A stretch of 64,000 nucleotides of DNA from Fulvia fulva. Taxonomy: Eukaryota; Ascomycota; Dothideomycetes; Mycosphaerellales; Mycosphaerellaceae. A program made the position numbers and the translations under genes. The notes under the pieces were generated by a model. That model saw only the letters and a list, made by a program, of their open reading frames with translations. It ran no database searches and was not told where the DNA came from. Of the stretch, positions 11,246-22,825 are shown in pieces (positions within the stretch are counted from its first letter, which is position 1; every line of letters begins with the position of its first letter). Location: assembly GCF_020509005.1 (NCBI RefSeq), contig NC_063015.1, positions 1,488,001 to 1,552,000 on the forward strand, read 5' to 3'.

Positions 11246-12515
11246 CGGCATCGACAATCATTTCCTCTGTATCGTCCTGTGTCCTACTGCCCTGTGCGTC
11301 CTGGTCTACGCCTATCGGCTGTGTACTAAAGGGGAGCCGGGCCTAGTTAGATTCCCTCGCCGCAGCTAGTAGAGCACGTGGCCTCCCGTACGCCCTAGGT
11401 TGCGCATCCTTTATATCGTTCTCGGCCCTAGGGCGCTTATGCCCGACCGCCGCTAGTTGGTTCCGGTGCGGGCTAGCCTCACGGTCGCCGTAGAATCTTA
11501 GGGCGACGGTTCTGTTTGTGATTGCCTTGTTTTTCGCTAGTTTCCGCTATAGGCATTCCGCACTATACGATGGGTGGTGCCCCGGACAGTTCGCGCACCG
11601 TCTCGTAGTCGATGTACAGTCCCTAGACATATAGTCTCCTATACAGTTCGAGCAGGCCTGCTTGTTTGTGCACGTGTAGGTTTAGTGTCTATACTGTTAG
11701 TATTTAAAGCATTGGAGGACACGAAAGAATGAGGAGTGCTTTTCTACTGTCTTGAGGCTGTATTGCCAGACCAGGCCTTGTTCTATCGCTAGATCCGCCG
11801 CTTTCGCGTCTTGTAGCTATACTATTAGCGCCGAGGCCTTCTTGCCTTCTGGCCATTTCCTATGGAGCCAAGTCGCCTTCTAGACCAGAGAGTTAAGAGT
11901 GACCGGGTTGTCCTCTTGGAGAGCGCGTAGGTGACCCTGGTTGGTTAGGTCAAACTCCTTAGGCATGTCGTGGACCAGGATCGTGAATTGTTTCGTTGAG
12001 ACCTTCGCTGATGCCGTAACATTAGATGCCCACTGTGGCTGTGCCTCTAGGTGCCTCCTAGTAGTAGCAGAGCTAGTATAGATCTGTAGAGTGCCGTTGG
12101 ACTGTTGGTTCACTGCGACTACCCCTGGTTGGTTGATTCGTTAGGCGAGCTCCTTGTTCGATAGCTTCGCAACTTCGGCCTGGTCTTCCTTTGCTGCAAT
12201 GCGGATCGTAACTGCATCGTGCGTTAGGCGGGGGCCTGGTATCGATGCCGCGACCGATGCCTAGCTATAGGGGTGTTGATTCCGGGTGGCCTTGCTAATC
12301 GCCTGGGACGTCGTCCTCATTTCTTGTTGCCCTCGGTGATACGACAGTACAAGCGCCGTGCGTAGCTGAGTGATCATTACCTGTAGAGACGGGTAAGGGA
12401 GCTGATCGTTAGTTTCCATGCTTTTTGCGTCCTCTATAAGTTGCTGCCAGTTGTCTTGGGGGGGCTTCGCCTGTAGGGCCGTAGGCGCCGTTAGTGCCGT
12501 AGCCTGGGCTGCCAT
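11238..12515 (-). pseudogene. ORF1: gag-like zinc-knuckle protein of the LINE, with stops
   Basis: About 425 codons from ATG 12515 (MAAQATALTAP). The middle carries a nucleic-acid-binding region and then three CCHC-like knuckles around 11530-11700, one of which has Tyr (TAC) where Cys (TGC) is expected, again a G-to-A change. Stops at about 12262, 12145 and 11880 all sit where CAG (Gln) fits the family. ORF1 binds element RNA in related LINEs. Confidence 0.75.
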
Positions 12516-12754
12516 TGCCTAGGAGTTGCCTAATGTAGCTAGGCACCTCCGCGGCGTTTGGAGCTGAAGAAACAGGGTGAAGAGAGCTTCAAGCTGTCCA
12601 GATTGAATGAGGTAGAACTCCCTCAGTCCTAGGGGCAGTGGCCTGCTTTGTATATCGTTGGAATGGCCTTGATAAGAGCTTTCGAATGTGTCGTGTTTTG
12701 GCGCCGACCGACTACTTGAGTATATGACGCGTAATACGCGACGTATCTCCGAAT

Positions 12755-12769
12755 CCACAACCTGAAATA
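12755..12769. repeat. target-site duplication, right copy
   Basis: Second copy of ccacaacctgaaata, adjoining the 5' end of the retrotransposon and lying inside the coding frame of the interrupted host gene (frame reads GWGVFQVV across it). Confidence 0.85.
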
Positions 12770-13460
12770 CTCCCCACCCCCGCGCCCCATAAGCTGAAGG
12801 GATCATATCCGTATGTCCAACAAGGAAGTCACGATGCGTTGGAAGAAATCCCATAACCTCTGCGCGGAATAGCGCAGATGCTCATAGAAATTGATAATAC
12901 TTCTGCCCTTCCTCAATAGTGAAGGATTTAGGTCGTCGAGTATGTGTATGGACAGCGGGGTATTGAATTGGTCACTTCATAACCTCGTCTCTGCAGGCGT
13001 TAGTGTTGCTAAGGCTGCACGCGGACACGATAGAGTTGGCGTCTGTCCTATCCACAGATCGGCGTCCGCATCTTCTCTCTAATGATACGTTCTTCGTGGC
13101 TGCCATGACTACGCGTCTTAGAAAGCGGCCCAAATCTCGGGCGTGCTCGTAGACGGGAAGTTGAAGGCCTTCCTTATCAAGTAATAACACAACGAGCATC
13201 CCAATATCGAGAGACGCGTTCGCCAGTTGTGTACGGCCAGCGACGAGGTACACCTGCCCGTGGTGCCGGCTACGAAGCTTCGCTACACGGAGCTGTACGA
13301 TTTTGATCTCAAAGGCCGGTCCGTCAATCGTGGGCAGAAGCGCAGGGCTTGCTCGATACTCGAGTACGTTGAGCGTCGGCAAATGGCCGAAATGCCATCT
13401 TCTAGCGAGAAGGGTAGGATCGTGCGTGTATTGGGCGGGGACGACAAACCAGTCTTTCCG
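12770..13460 (-). pseudogene. 5' and central part of an unknown host gene interrupted by the LINE
   Basis: Two protein-like minus-strand frames that should belong to one gene. The upstream one is open from 13460 to 12972 (LPTLNVLEYRASPALL, IKIVQLRVAKLRSRHH, LVVLLLDKEGLQL). The downstream one (12770-12890: FRAEVMGFLPTHRDF, DMIPSAYGARGWGVF) runs into the duplication. A probable intron lies at about 12890-13000 (GTTATG...). The true start is upstream of 13460 and was not placed. I do not recognise the family. The last codons are at 7693-7763, beyond the element. Confidence 0.5.
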
Positions 13461-14040
13461 TCAAGCAACGTGGCAAGCTCGCAGTCGCTCCTACAACACT
13501 GGCGGCCTAGAATCCTCCGTTATAGAACCGGGTGCTGAGTGGTGTCAACACAGCCCATAGTTAGGCTAGGAGAGTATCAGGAACGCTCAGGGCGTTTCTT
13601 AGTCAGAAATACTTCATCCTGTCCACCCTGTTTCACTCCGTCGAGGCGATTTCGATGACTTTTTGGGATACATGTACGTTGTAGGAGATGATGGCGATTC
13701 CCCAAGATCCCATGCACGCAAATCCTGAAGCGGTCCCGACCAGCCTCGTGGGTTGAAGTCGCTTGGCTATCATCATGGCAAAGATAGACGATATTGGGGT
13801 GCTCGTGGACTGGAAGCCTGAGATTAAACGGTGATGGTGATTGTCGATGTTTTTTGCAACTTCAATGTGCAAGCTCGATGACCTCGGCTGAGCTTCAACG
13901 CGAATCCCTGCTCAAGCTCACTCCACCACTTTCTAACAGGATGTCAGACGCACTGCCATCGACACTGCAGTCATACACGACTGCTCAGTAGAACTCCTGC
14001 ACAACAGTAGGCCACATCTTCACCAAAGCCATTGACCATC
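13461..14040. other. intergenic region with possible upstream exon of the disrupted gene
   Basis: A minus-strand frame at 13633-13872 has a hydrophobic segment (FACMGSWGIAIISYNV) but no supporting splice sites that I could fix. It may be part of the disrupted gene or chance. Confidence 0.25.
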
Positions 14041-14640
14041 ATGACAGCCATCAAAGACGCACGCCTCTACGACGACATCGAAGCCATCAAAGCTCTCATC
14101 CAGGCCTTCTTCGACCGCGTCAACAACAACGATCCCCAAGGCCTTCAACATCTCTTCGTTCCCTCCGCACACCTTACAATTCTACGCCAGTTTCCTGACC
14201 TCGCACCTCCCCAGACCTCGCCATGGTCTGAACTGCCTCAGCCTTCGCTGACCAGCACGACGTCTAACGAGCAGAAGATCTCCCTCGTATACCAATCCTC
14301 CATAGAGGCGTTCATCAAGTTGATCGAAGATGGGAATAAGAGGAAAGATCCCAAGAAGCCTGTACCCAAGGTCCATGAAGTTCCGGACTTGGACGCTACG
14401 GATGTGAAGGTCGATGGGATCTTTGCAACGGCGTGGTGTCCGTTTAGCGTGACGTTTGACGGCGTGCTGCATCATTATGGAACCTTTGTGTACACCTTTG
14501 GGAAAGATGGACATTCGTCTGGTGGCCTTGAGACGGAGAAGGATCTCAAGTTGGAGACGTTGGTGCAGAGCTACAGGAGGACTCCGGGCTGGGGAGAAGA
14601 TCATTCGGATACTTCGGCAGAGTTGTCGAGAAGAGCGTGA
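14041..14640 (+). CDS. NTF2/SnoaL-like fold protein, 199 aa
   Basis: Small soluble protein starting at ATG 14041 (MTAIKDARLYDDIEAIK). The N-terminal helix (AIKALIQAFFDRVNNNDPQGLQHLF) followed by alternating strands, including IFATAWCPFSVTFDGVLHHYGTF, matches the cone-shaped NTF2/SnoaL superfamily (DUF4440-type). Such proteins are ligand-binding or small enzymes; no catalytic residues can be assigned. Single exon, no signal peptide. Superfamily assignment is by pattern, so moderate. Confidence 0.65.
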   Translation: MTAIKDARLYDDIEAIKALIQAFFDRVNNNDPQGLQHLFVPSAHLTILRQFPDLAPPQTSPWSELPQPSLTSTTSNEQKISLVYQSSIEAFIKLIEDGNKRKDPKKPVPKVHEVPDLDATDVKVDGIFATAWCPFSVTFDGVLHHYGTFVYTFGKDGHSSGGLETEKDLKLETLVQSYRRTPGWGEDHSDTSAELSRRA

Positions 14641-16130
14641 GCATACTTGATGGGTCTACTGCTTGTTGTAGATGAAAGAGTGTAACGCCCAGGTCACTGT
14701 CAATGTCACAGTAGCCTCTTCGTTGTGGTGCACTGCTACGCAACGGTGCTTCAGACCAACTGCTTCCCATCAGTCTAGTGCGACTTCTGAGACTTGCAAT
14801 CGATCCGGCAGGCATCTTGCGACGGTGCAGCTGCACGGGCATGTTTCCAAAGAGGCCCGTGACCTATATCAGCAAAAGCCTTCATTCAGCGGGAGTGCGG
14901 TTTCTTCGCAAATACAGAAGCCGAATGTCTAGATATTGCGAGCATTCCTGCAGTATCCACAGGCAAACGTTGCTCAAAGGATCATGTGAGAGCACGCTAG
15001 CATTCTCTCGTTGTCCTCCAGCGACACGGAGCTTCCTGAACCAATGGAAGTCGACGTTGACAAGCTGCGCCTCTTTACATTTCGAGATGAGTGGCTGTCG
15101 CACGGCAAGCTGTCATGCAAGCCATGTCCGCCCATCGTAGCAACGTCCTGAAAGCAAAGAATGATGAAGCTCTCCTCGGAACATTCGCCTCATCAACATC
15201 TCGTGACATCTTTTTCATCGAGGAAGACGAAGGAACGGCACTTTGACTTCATTGACAAGGCTTTGCCTCTCCCAAAATACGAATTGCTGCATAAAGCTCG
15301 CCACTGACCAATCTGGACCGTGTCTGCCGTCTTGTCGAGCGAACAAGAGGTTGAGAATCTGTCGAAGGATGGCTGCTGAATACGAAGCTAGACCTGTCTC
15401 AGACCAGTTTCGAGCGGCCCGCGGCCTTGCTTGTGCTGTGTGCTGTGATAACGAGCATTTCTCCGCTCGCTCCGGACCCGTATGGGCCCGATGGCTGCAG
15501 CTGTCATGCTGTGTTCACAGATGGCGGTAGCTACGGCGTCATGCGGGCTTGCGTGGTGCGATTGAGCGCAGATGCAACTACACCTTCACTGTGAAAGTGT
15601 CTGCCGTGAAGTGACGACCAGCTGTAGTGTTGCGGAGCGGTCTGGGAGTGGTATATCTCGCTGCTGGGACTGAAGATGAAGAGCTCGATACTCTTCCACG
15701 GTCTGCCACTTACAAAACACATGGGCGACTGACGCGGCCCACAGCTGGACGCTCCTGCGCAAAGTCTGTTGGCGCATTAGCCTGCTCCCCTGCAGTTCTG
15801 TCCATTCTGTACCAAACTCCCCCTTCGCCTTCTCACAGCACTTCAACCACCATCGTTGTTGCATTTCCAGCATCTATTAGCTTCCTTCTTGGGCCACATT
15901 CGCTAGTTGGAACGAGGACGACACTACTGCTTTGTCCATTTGATATTTTTACCTTCGCTTTATCGGGAAGTGGCAACGAGATACACAAACAAGGCCTTGC
16001 ATTCTTAGTCGCGCCGGAGCTCACGCGATCGAGTGGTGTGCTGCTTTGTGGATACAAGCCTTCACCGCATCAGCACTTGTGTCAGATCTCACGAGATCGA
16101 TAACCGCATATTTCCCGGACGCGCGACACG
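14641..16130. other. 1.5-kb intergenic region, no gene supported
   Basis: Several short frames on both strands, none with protein-like composition plus a good ATG. The last 300 bases are the likely promoter and leader of the Crh-type gene. No repeats or RNA genes recognised. Confidence 0.4.
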
Positions 16131-17536
16131 ATGAAGTACATTCTGGCCACGGCCGCGATTGTTGCGACGACCTTTGCGCAGAGCAACGCACCCAAGTGTG
16201 ACGAGAACAACCTTTGCCCGCAGTCGGCACCATGCTGTTCCCAGTACGGTCAATGCGGTGTGGGAGCATACTGTTTGGGTGGATGCGATCCTAAGTCGTC
16301 CTTCTCGCTGCAGTCATGTATGGCTGCACCGGTGTGCAAGAGTGGGGATTTCAAAATGGACAGCCTGGACGACGTTGCGGCAAACACAGTATATCTGGGA
16401 GACGCCAGCAAGGGCATCAACTGGGTCAGCTCAGGCAAGCCAGTATCCTACAACGGGGATTCGCTTCTCTTGACCATGGCACCAAGCACTGTCGGAACAC
16501 TGCTCACGAGCACACATTATGTCTGGTACGGCAAGATCAGCGCGACCATGACTTCTTCGCAAGGACAGGGTGTGGTTTCGGCTTTCATCCTCATGAGCGA
16601 TGTCAAGGACGAGATCGATTTCGAGTTTGTTGGCGATAATGTTGATTCTGCGCAAAGCAACTACTATTACCAGGGTATCACTGATTGTGAGTATCGCCGC
16701 ATCATTCGACTCCCCGTTACACATGACTAACGTTTGTAGACCACAACATGGTGCCATTGGACACATCTGACACTCGTGTCAACGTTCACACGTACACCAT
16801 CGACTGGAGTGAAGACAGCGTCATTTGGTCGATTGACGGCAAGGAGATGCGTACCTTGAAGAAGTCTGATACGTGGAACGACACCACCAAGAGCTACCAC
16901 TTCCCACAGACTCCATCCCGCGTTCAGCTGTCCCTGTGGCCAGCCGGTCTGTCTTCCAACGGAGAGGGCACCATCGAATGGGCTGGAGGCCTTGTCAACT
17001 GGGACTCCAGCGAATACATGCAAAACGGTTACTACTACGCCATGGTCAACGACATCAGCGTTGAGTGCTACGACTCACCGAACGGCGGCAGCGGCAATGC
17101 CTACTACTACACCAGCAGAGCTGGCACCAACGACACAGTCGCCATGGGTAACAACAACACCGTGCTCTCTTCCTTCATGGCTACTGGCGACAACCCCGAG
17201 GCCGGCAAGGCCAAGCCAAGTGCTTCGCAGAGCGGTAACAGCGCCTCTGCCAGTGAGACCAAAATGCCAGAGTCTGTGCCAGGTATCTCCGGCGGTGGCA
17301 ACGCAGCTACCAGCAACGTTAACCCCGCGACTGGTGAAAGTGGTGACTCGGGAAGCACTGGTGGCTCTGGATCCAGCAGCGGTACGACAGACAGCTCGAG
17401 CTCTGGCTCTGGCGGATCCAGCTTCTCGCAAGGCGGCGGCAGCTCCGGCTCTGGCAGCAGTAGCGATGCGCCAAAGATCGTGGCTGGCAGCGCGGTGGCT
17501 CTGCTCGGCTTTTTCATTGCTGCGTTGATGTTGTAA
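16131..17536 (+). CDS. Crh-type GH16 cell-wall chitin-glucan transglycosylase, GPI-anchored
   Basis: Extracellular wall enzyme that links chitin to beta-glucan. Exons 16131-16686 and 16740-17536 (53-nt intron, GTGAGT...TGTAG) give 450 aa. Order: signal peptide (about 1-19), a Cys-rich CBM18-like module (CPQSAPCCSQYGQCGVG), the GH16 core with catalytic DEIDFEF near residue 160 (usually DEIDWEF in Crh proteins), SIDGKEMRTL and WAGGLVNW. A long Ser/Gly-rich tail and a C-terminal hydrophobic segment (VAGSAVALLGFFIAALML) fit GPI attachment. The CBM18 makes it more like Utr2/Crh2 than Crh1. Confidence 0.93.
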
Positions 17537-17944
17537 AGAAATCGACAGGGAGAAAGAAAAGTTGCAGACAATCAGAGGTAATGCCTTTCACGGCTTCCGA
17601 TCCTTAAGACAGCACGGCGTAACAGGCGCCGCTTACGAGCATCACGGATTTTTTGTACAGAACCCTTACGAGGGGGTGGTTCTCTCTTGACATTCTTGTC
17701 TATGATTAGCATGATTGGATTAGATAGTGAGTTGGAAAGTAATGTTCAATGATCTGAAATGTCCCATTCTGTGTTTCCCGCACGTGACCGCAACTCGCAC
17801 CTTCCCCGCCAAGATTTTGACACCGACCGTGCATCAATTTTCCGCGTAACCTCCACCCACGACGACCACGATCTTTAACCGCCCACCACACGTCGCAAAC
17901 ACATACACCGCCAACCTCCACCACCTCCGAAAACTACCGTCATC
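17537..17944. promoter_or_regulatory. intergenic region: Crh 3' flank and RPS21 promoter
   Basis: No frame of note. The part just before 17945 is pyrimidine-rich (ccaccacctccg-type sequence), common before fungal ribosomal protein genes. Confidence 0.35.
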
Positions 17945-18273
17945 ATGGAGAACGAACGCGGCGAGCTCGTTGACCTGTAAGCCGAGCGCCCAACACCACA
18001 AACCCTCCGAATCCTCGAGATACTGATTACTTTCTGCTCGATAGCTACGTCCCACGCAAGTGCAGTGCTACCAACCGCATCATCAAGGCCAAGGACCACG
18101 CTTCCGTCCAAATCTCCGTTGGCAAGGTCGACGAGAACGGCCGCTACACCGGCGAGAACCAGGTCTACGCCCTGTGCGGCTTTGTGCGCGCCATGGGTGA
18201 GAGCGACGACTGCATCAACCGCTTGGCGCAGAGGGATGGGTTCGTGAAGAATGTGTGGTCTGCCTCGAGGTAG
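17945..18273 (+). CDS. RPS21: 40S ribosomal protein S21 (eS21)
   Basis: Component of the small ribosomal subunit, cytosolic, needed for 20S pre-rRNA maturation in yeast. Exon 1 (17945-17976) encodes [11 protein letters not shown]; a 68-nt intron (17977-18044, GTAAGC...GATAG) follows; exon 2 (18045-18273) continues [20 protein letters not shown] and ends KNVWSASR. Total 86 aa, the normal size. Too short and too split to stand out as an open frame, but the match along its full length is unmistakable. Confidence 0.96.
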
Positions 18274-19329
18274 AGAAGTGGATATGGAAAGATGAGGGTG
18301 AGTGAGTCGGATATGAAGATGAGGGGAGTTTGGTGGGATGGGATGCTGATAAGATGAGTTAGGTCTACCACTCGAAACTCGCAACAATGAATACGTGACA
18401 CGCTACGGAAACGGACGATGCGAGGCTAACGACTTGCCAATGACGCAGACTCTCGACGCAGTACGGGGTTTATGGTTTGGCTTGGTGAGGGAGTCCCAGT
18501 GACGGCCGTGGTTACAATGCTGCGGATTACGGCTCGGAGCTGAATGCGATATCATGTTCAAGAAAATGACCCTACACATCCCATCTCCCATCCTATCTCA
18601 TTTATTGTTCTCTTCCTTCTCTCCCGCATGTGCGATAAGGCTGACTAAAGGCCTTCACTTTCCCAACTCACCTTGGATCCATGAAAGCAGGAGGAAAGGC
18701 ATGAGACCTTGGTTGCTGGAGTCCTTTGGAATCCGCGACTGGGTCTCGACAGCCTAGATTGAGGAGCGACTGCGGTTGTTTCCTTCGCCTAGAAAAAGCT
18801 GCGGCCGTTGAGGTTGAGGGTCGTGGTACAGATACGGGCGGAACAGACCGAAATGTGGACAAGTATGAGATTTGTCCGTGCTGTTGAGGGCATACCTCAT
18901 ACCGGTTCTAGGAGGGATCCGTCCGCATGGAAAGTCCCAACCCAACAGTGGTTGGTCATCGACGTCGAGCAGCCGCGAAGCACATTGTGTACCCTGCTCT
19001 CCATATTTTGGTGAGCGTCATGTTCTCAACTTCGAGGAACGACTCGTAGGACTTTCTTTATCATCCAATGCTCCGAAGACCTCGAGCCCAAGTGCTGTTC
19101 CTTCACTCGAACTCAGCACATGCAACCCGATACCACATGCTCGACGGCTCTACAAAGCCATATGCAACGCGAGTTGCTTGCCCGGCATCATCTTGCTACT
19201 TGAGCGCTACAAGAGCCCTTTGCTTTGCTCCTACTCTCTTGCACTAGACCACCGCAAAGAGCGACATAATCCACCACACAAACATACAGCTAAGACCTAT
19301 CCTTCATTGATCACAGCATACCGACCGCC
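18274..19329. other. intergenic region, no gene seen
   Basis: About 1 kb between RPS21 and the protease. Open frames on both strands are short and low in protein character. Confidence 0.4.
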
Positions 19330-20598
19330 ATGAGGTTCCCAGGCGTCTTCGCCACTATCTGCAGCATATGCATCCTCCTCAGGGCCACCACAGCGCTACC
19401 ATCCGCCGCTGACTTCGCCCGCGGCCTCTCCAAGCGTTGGTTCGGTGTCTCAGGTTTGTGGACGAATATTCTCACCGTCGTGCAGCCGTGGCCAGTCAAG
19501 GTCGACAAGGCAGGCATAGCAGTACAGCAACTTCGATACTGCTACTCTAGCCAAGCAGATTACAAGACCCTTCACAACATCGTACAACAGGCCGTCAAGA
19601 TGTAGGAGCCCGCAGGATATCCCAACTCTTTGATGGAGATAGTCCCGTACACCGGAAAGGACGAGACCGCGATATGCGCACAGCTGAAAACTATTGACGA
19701 CGACGTCGACGCTCTGAACATCTTCGATTACACGCGCGAAGGCGAAACGTGGTGCTACCTTGGGCGAGTATCCGAACATTCTGAAGTCCTTCACGTGCTG
19801 ACGCTGGACCACGCAGCTACAATCCTACGATCAAGGAGAATCAGAAGAACGGTATAGCACAGTCAGCGTGGCATAAATTGAAATATGCACGAATTGGCTC
19901 TAAACCGAACGCTAATGGAGAAGTCGTCGATGTTGCGCATGCTGATCGTGTACGCATGGCTCATGAGCTCGGTACGCTTGCTGGAGATATGAGTCTCCAT
20001 GAAGCACTCGCTGACTTGTGTAGGACATGCTCTGGGGCTGGATCACGAATTCCAAAGACAAGACAAGGACCAATACATTAAGTTCAACTGTCAGAATCTC
20101 AACGACTACCAAGCCGTGAGTCCATCTCTTCACACCGCTTCCAGCTTTTTGCTAACAGAGCTACAGATCAAGAATGTCATCGGCAAAAAGGATACATCCA
20201 AGGGCTACAAGGCAGGCGACACCATGAAGCGCCTTGGATTCCATGGCGCCATCCAGTATCTCAAAGAGAAGGAAGGTCATATCGGCCAACTTCAACGCTC
20301 TTACAAATTCGACTACGCCTCCATCATGATGTACGGCTCCTACGACGGCTCGGCCTTGGCCTCGGCCGCTGATTTCCCGAAAGGTGCCGTCCTCGAAGGC
20401 ATAGGAAAGGGAAAGGGCGCAGCTAATTTTCGTGTGCACATGGGTGGCAAGGAGCCTAGGCTCGTCACAGCGATTTCCGAGGGCGATAAGGCTAGGATCG
20501 CACAGCTGTATCCGTGGCGAAATCATGAGGGTCAGTTGATGGGGAAGTTTAGTGGGGATTGGCAAGGGGTGCCGATGAAGGTTGGAGGCCCGTCTTAG
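19330..20598 (+). pseudogene. astacin-like (M12A) secreted zinc metalloprotease with in-frame TAG
   Basis: Four exons: 19330-19767, 19845-19971, 20024-20115, 20167-20598 (introns 77, 52 and 51 nt; phases agree, 363 codons with stop). Signal peptide at 1-22 (ICSICILLRATTALPSA). The splice at 19972-20023 creates the complete astacin zinc site HELGHALGLDHEFQRQD, and the Met-turn SIMMYGS follows. At 19603-19605 the frame reads TAG, between AVKM and EPAGYP, where related proteases keep Trp in a similar place (TGG to TAG). As read, translation would stop after 91 residues, before the active site. Either a recent pseudogene or a base error. The second intron boundary (acceptor at 19844) is the least certain. 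Confidence 0.8.
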
Positions 20599-21146
20599 AG
20601 GTGAGGCGAGGGAGTAAGAGGTGAGTGTGTAAGAGGGGAGACAAAAGTAAGTGTTCTTTCTTTCTAAGTCTTTCTTTGGGCAAAGTAAAACAAGAAGCCA
20701 TGCTCCAATAACGGTCACATCTTGACACGAGGCGAGAAAATTCTTGGAGCGGTGACAGGATGTTGCTTTCTGCAATGTGGTTCAGTCGTTGACTACCGTG
20801 CATACCACTGCGCCATGGCAGCACAGCTCCTTGTCGACGCGAGGGAAGACATACCTTTACCCTCTCAACTCCGGCCATTTTCGGCGCAGACTTTCGTTTG
20901 CGAAGCTCATAAATACTCCTGCGCTGCTACCATGAAGTCGATGATACTCAGTGGTTAGCAAAGATAAGCCATAACGCTGAATGAAGGTGAGGCAAGTACG
21001 ACATTCCAACGGCACTCATTGAGTTATCGTCTATGTCAACATTAAGATCGGCACAGCCTGACCAAAACAAATACTGAACGCCACTCATGCATCCTCTATC
21101 CCACCAACTCCAACCACCACGAACCTCAACACTCCAGCAACACCTC
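20599..21146. other. convergent 3' flanks, no gene seen
   Basis: Lies between the stop codons of two convergent genes. No protein-like frame or repeat. Confidence 0.4.
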
Positions 21147-21810
21147 TCAAACAACACTCTTCCCCCCACCACCACCACCACCCGCCTTCCTCGCCTTTGC
21201 CCACAAAGTCGGCAACAAAATCCCCGAACAACAAAACAACACACTCAACCCAATACACAACCCCCAAATCGCCTTCGTCTCAAAGCAATTCACCCTCGTA
21301 GACCCCGCCCAATTCGCCAATCCCAACCTCGCTCCACTCTTGTTTACATTACTCGCCAGCGCCTGCGTGAACGCCACCGCGCTCTGCGCATTACCCGCTG
21401 CGTCCTTGTCCGCGATGACCATGCAGTTGAGGTACGAAAGGGGTTTGCCGAAGACGACGGAGATGATGATGAAGGCGAGGAGGAGGAACGTGTCGGCGGC
21501 TGTCATGATGAGGAGGCCGAGGTTGGCGTGGGAGAGGAAGAAGGGGATGGAGATGAGGGTGTAGAGGGTTGCCATGCATGTCTGAGAGGATACCGTGTTA
21601 GTGGTGGGGAGAGAGTCTTAGTAGATGGGCCGAACGTACGATTGTGAGTGTTCCGACGACTTCGCGCGGTGGCTCGATGTTGGAGGCGACGATGTCGGAG
21701 ACGAAGTTGGCGGTCATGCCGAGAATTGCGATCATCGCTACCAGAGAGAGACCACGGACGAGGATAAGAGTCTTCGCGAGAGGAGCGGCGCCATAGTCTG
21801 GGATCGGCAT
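21147..21810 (-). CDS. MARVEL-domain-like four-helix membrane protein, 201 aa
   Basis: Exons 21640-21810 and 21147-21581, split by a 58-nt intron (GTACGT...CTAAC...CTCAG). Four hydrophobic segments are visible: LVAMIAILGMTANFVSDIV, LYTLISIPFFL, TFLLLAFIIISVVF and LCIGLSVLFCCSGILLP. The order and the polar loop before helix 4 fit fungal MARVEL proteins, which sit in the plasma membrane or endomembranes. The tail ends in a Gly run (KAGGGGGGGKSVV). No specific role can be given. Confidence 0.75.
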
Positions 21811-22825
21811 GATGTCTTTGGTGCTGTAGTGCTGATTGTGGTTGTTTCCCTGATGGAAGTCGTTACGATGTATTGACCCCTGCCAGCGGGTGATCGAAGC
21901 CTGATATGCTGTATATGCTCAACTCAAACAGAACCAAAGAAAGATCACTAAGACCAAAGGAAAATAATGCAGAAAGTACAAAAAGAAACTGGTGGAATGT
22001 TATGCAATGCAATGCAATAAAAGACCGATGTACGAGCAAAGAACGAGCTGCAGCAAATGTACCTACCTTACTTATATTCAGCTCCTTCCCAATTCCGCAC
22101 ACACCAACAATAGCAGAACCATTCCTGTCTTTCCAAGGTATTTGTGTGAGCGAGTGGTCGTTTCAAGATGTCCTTCCAGCGAAGTGGTATGGGCCAATCA
22201 AGACGGGCGGCTAGCAGTATGCCACTCGGCGTCTACAGCACAGACGACCACAAAAGCCGAAGGACAGCCAGTTCAGCTTTGTTTCTCTTATACTGGGGCC
22301 TCAAGATGGTCTGTGAGTATACTTGATGTCTTAGAGTTCGTTGCCTCATAGTTGGCGTGGTCGTGGGAGGTCGCAGCCGAGCGTCTGCGGATGTTTCGTG
22401 TATTCTCCACGCGCGAAGGTCATTGTGGCTGAGATGTTGCAGACTGGAACTGGCACTGGTCTATTGGGGCCTCTTCGAGCTTTAACGTGTCCATTCGCAG
22501 TCAGATGTCACAAATGGCATTGATGCTTGGTTGATGGTGGAGAGAAGATGCATAGCGCAAGCTGAGGTCGTCGCTGCCAAGCATTTGAAGTGTCAATGCT
22601 CACGACGAGCAGGAAGTGTGCATTGTCTATATTCAGTCCATGACCTTCGTCGAATCACTGAACTTCAATTGCTCATCTCTATAAGGTAGCTCCACGAGCC
22701 ACTTGCGATTGTACCATCGCAACTCCACAACGCCATGCCAAATCGCGCCCAAAACTGTGTCGGACGAGAGTATCAGGTGGTGGTAGGTAAGTATGCAAAG
22801 CAGCGAATGCTAGTCATGCGTTCAT
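21811..22825. other. 1-kb intergenic region, no gene supported
   Basis: Upstream of the MARVEL gene and downstream of the 1,501-aa gene. Only short, unconvincing frames. Confidence 0.4.

Larger units (their letters stand above)
7764..12754 (-). mobile_element. non-LTR (LINE) retrotransposon, Tad-like, full-length but inactivated
   Basis: A 4,991-bp element on the minus strand, bounded on both sides by a 15-16 bp direct repeat. Order 5' to 3': about 240 bp leader, ORF1 with zinc knuckles (12515-11238), ORF2 with AP-like endonuclease and reverse transcriptase (11245-7934), and a 170-bp 3' tail without poly(A). No RNase H domain was recognised. Both frames hold many in-frame stops, nearly all TAG or TAA where Gln (CAG/CAA) or Trp is expected. 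The TAG and CTA triplets are conspicuously common across the element, matching CpA-to-TpA mutation (RIP-type), yet base composition remains near 50 percent GC. Confidence 0.9.
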
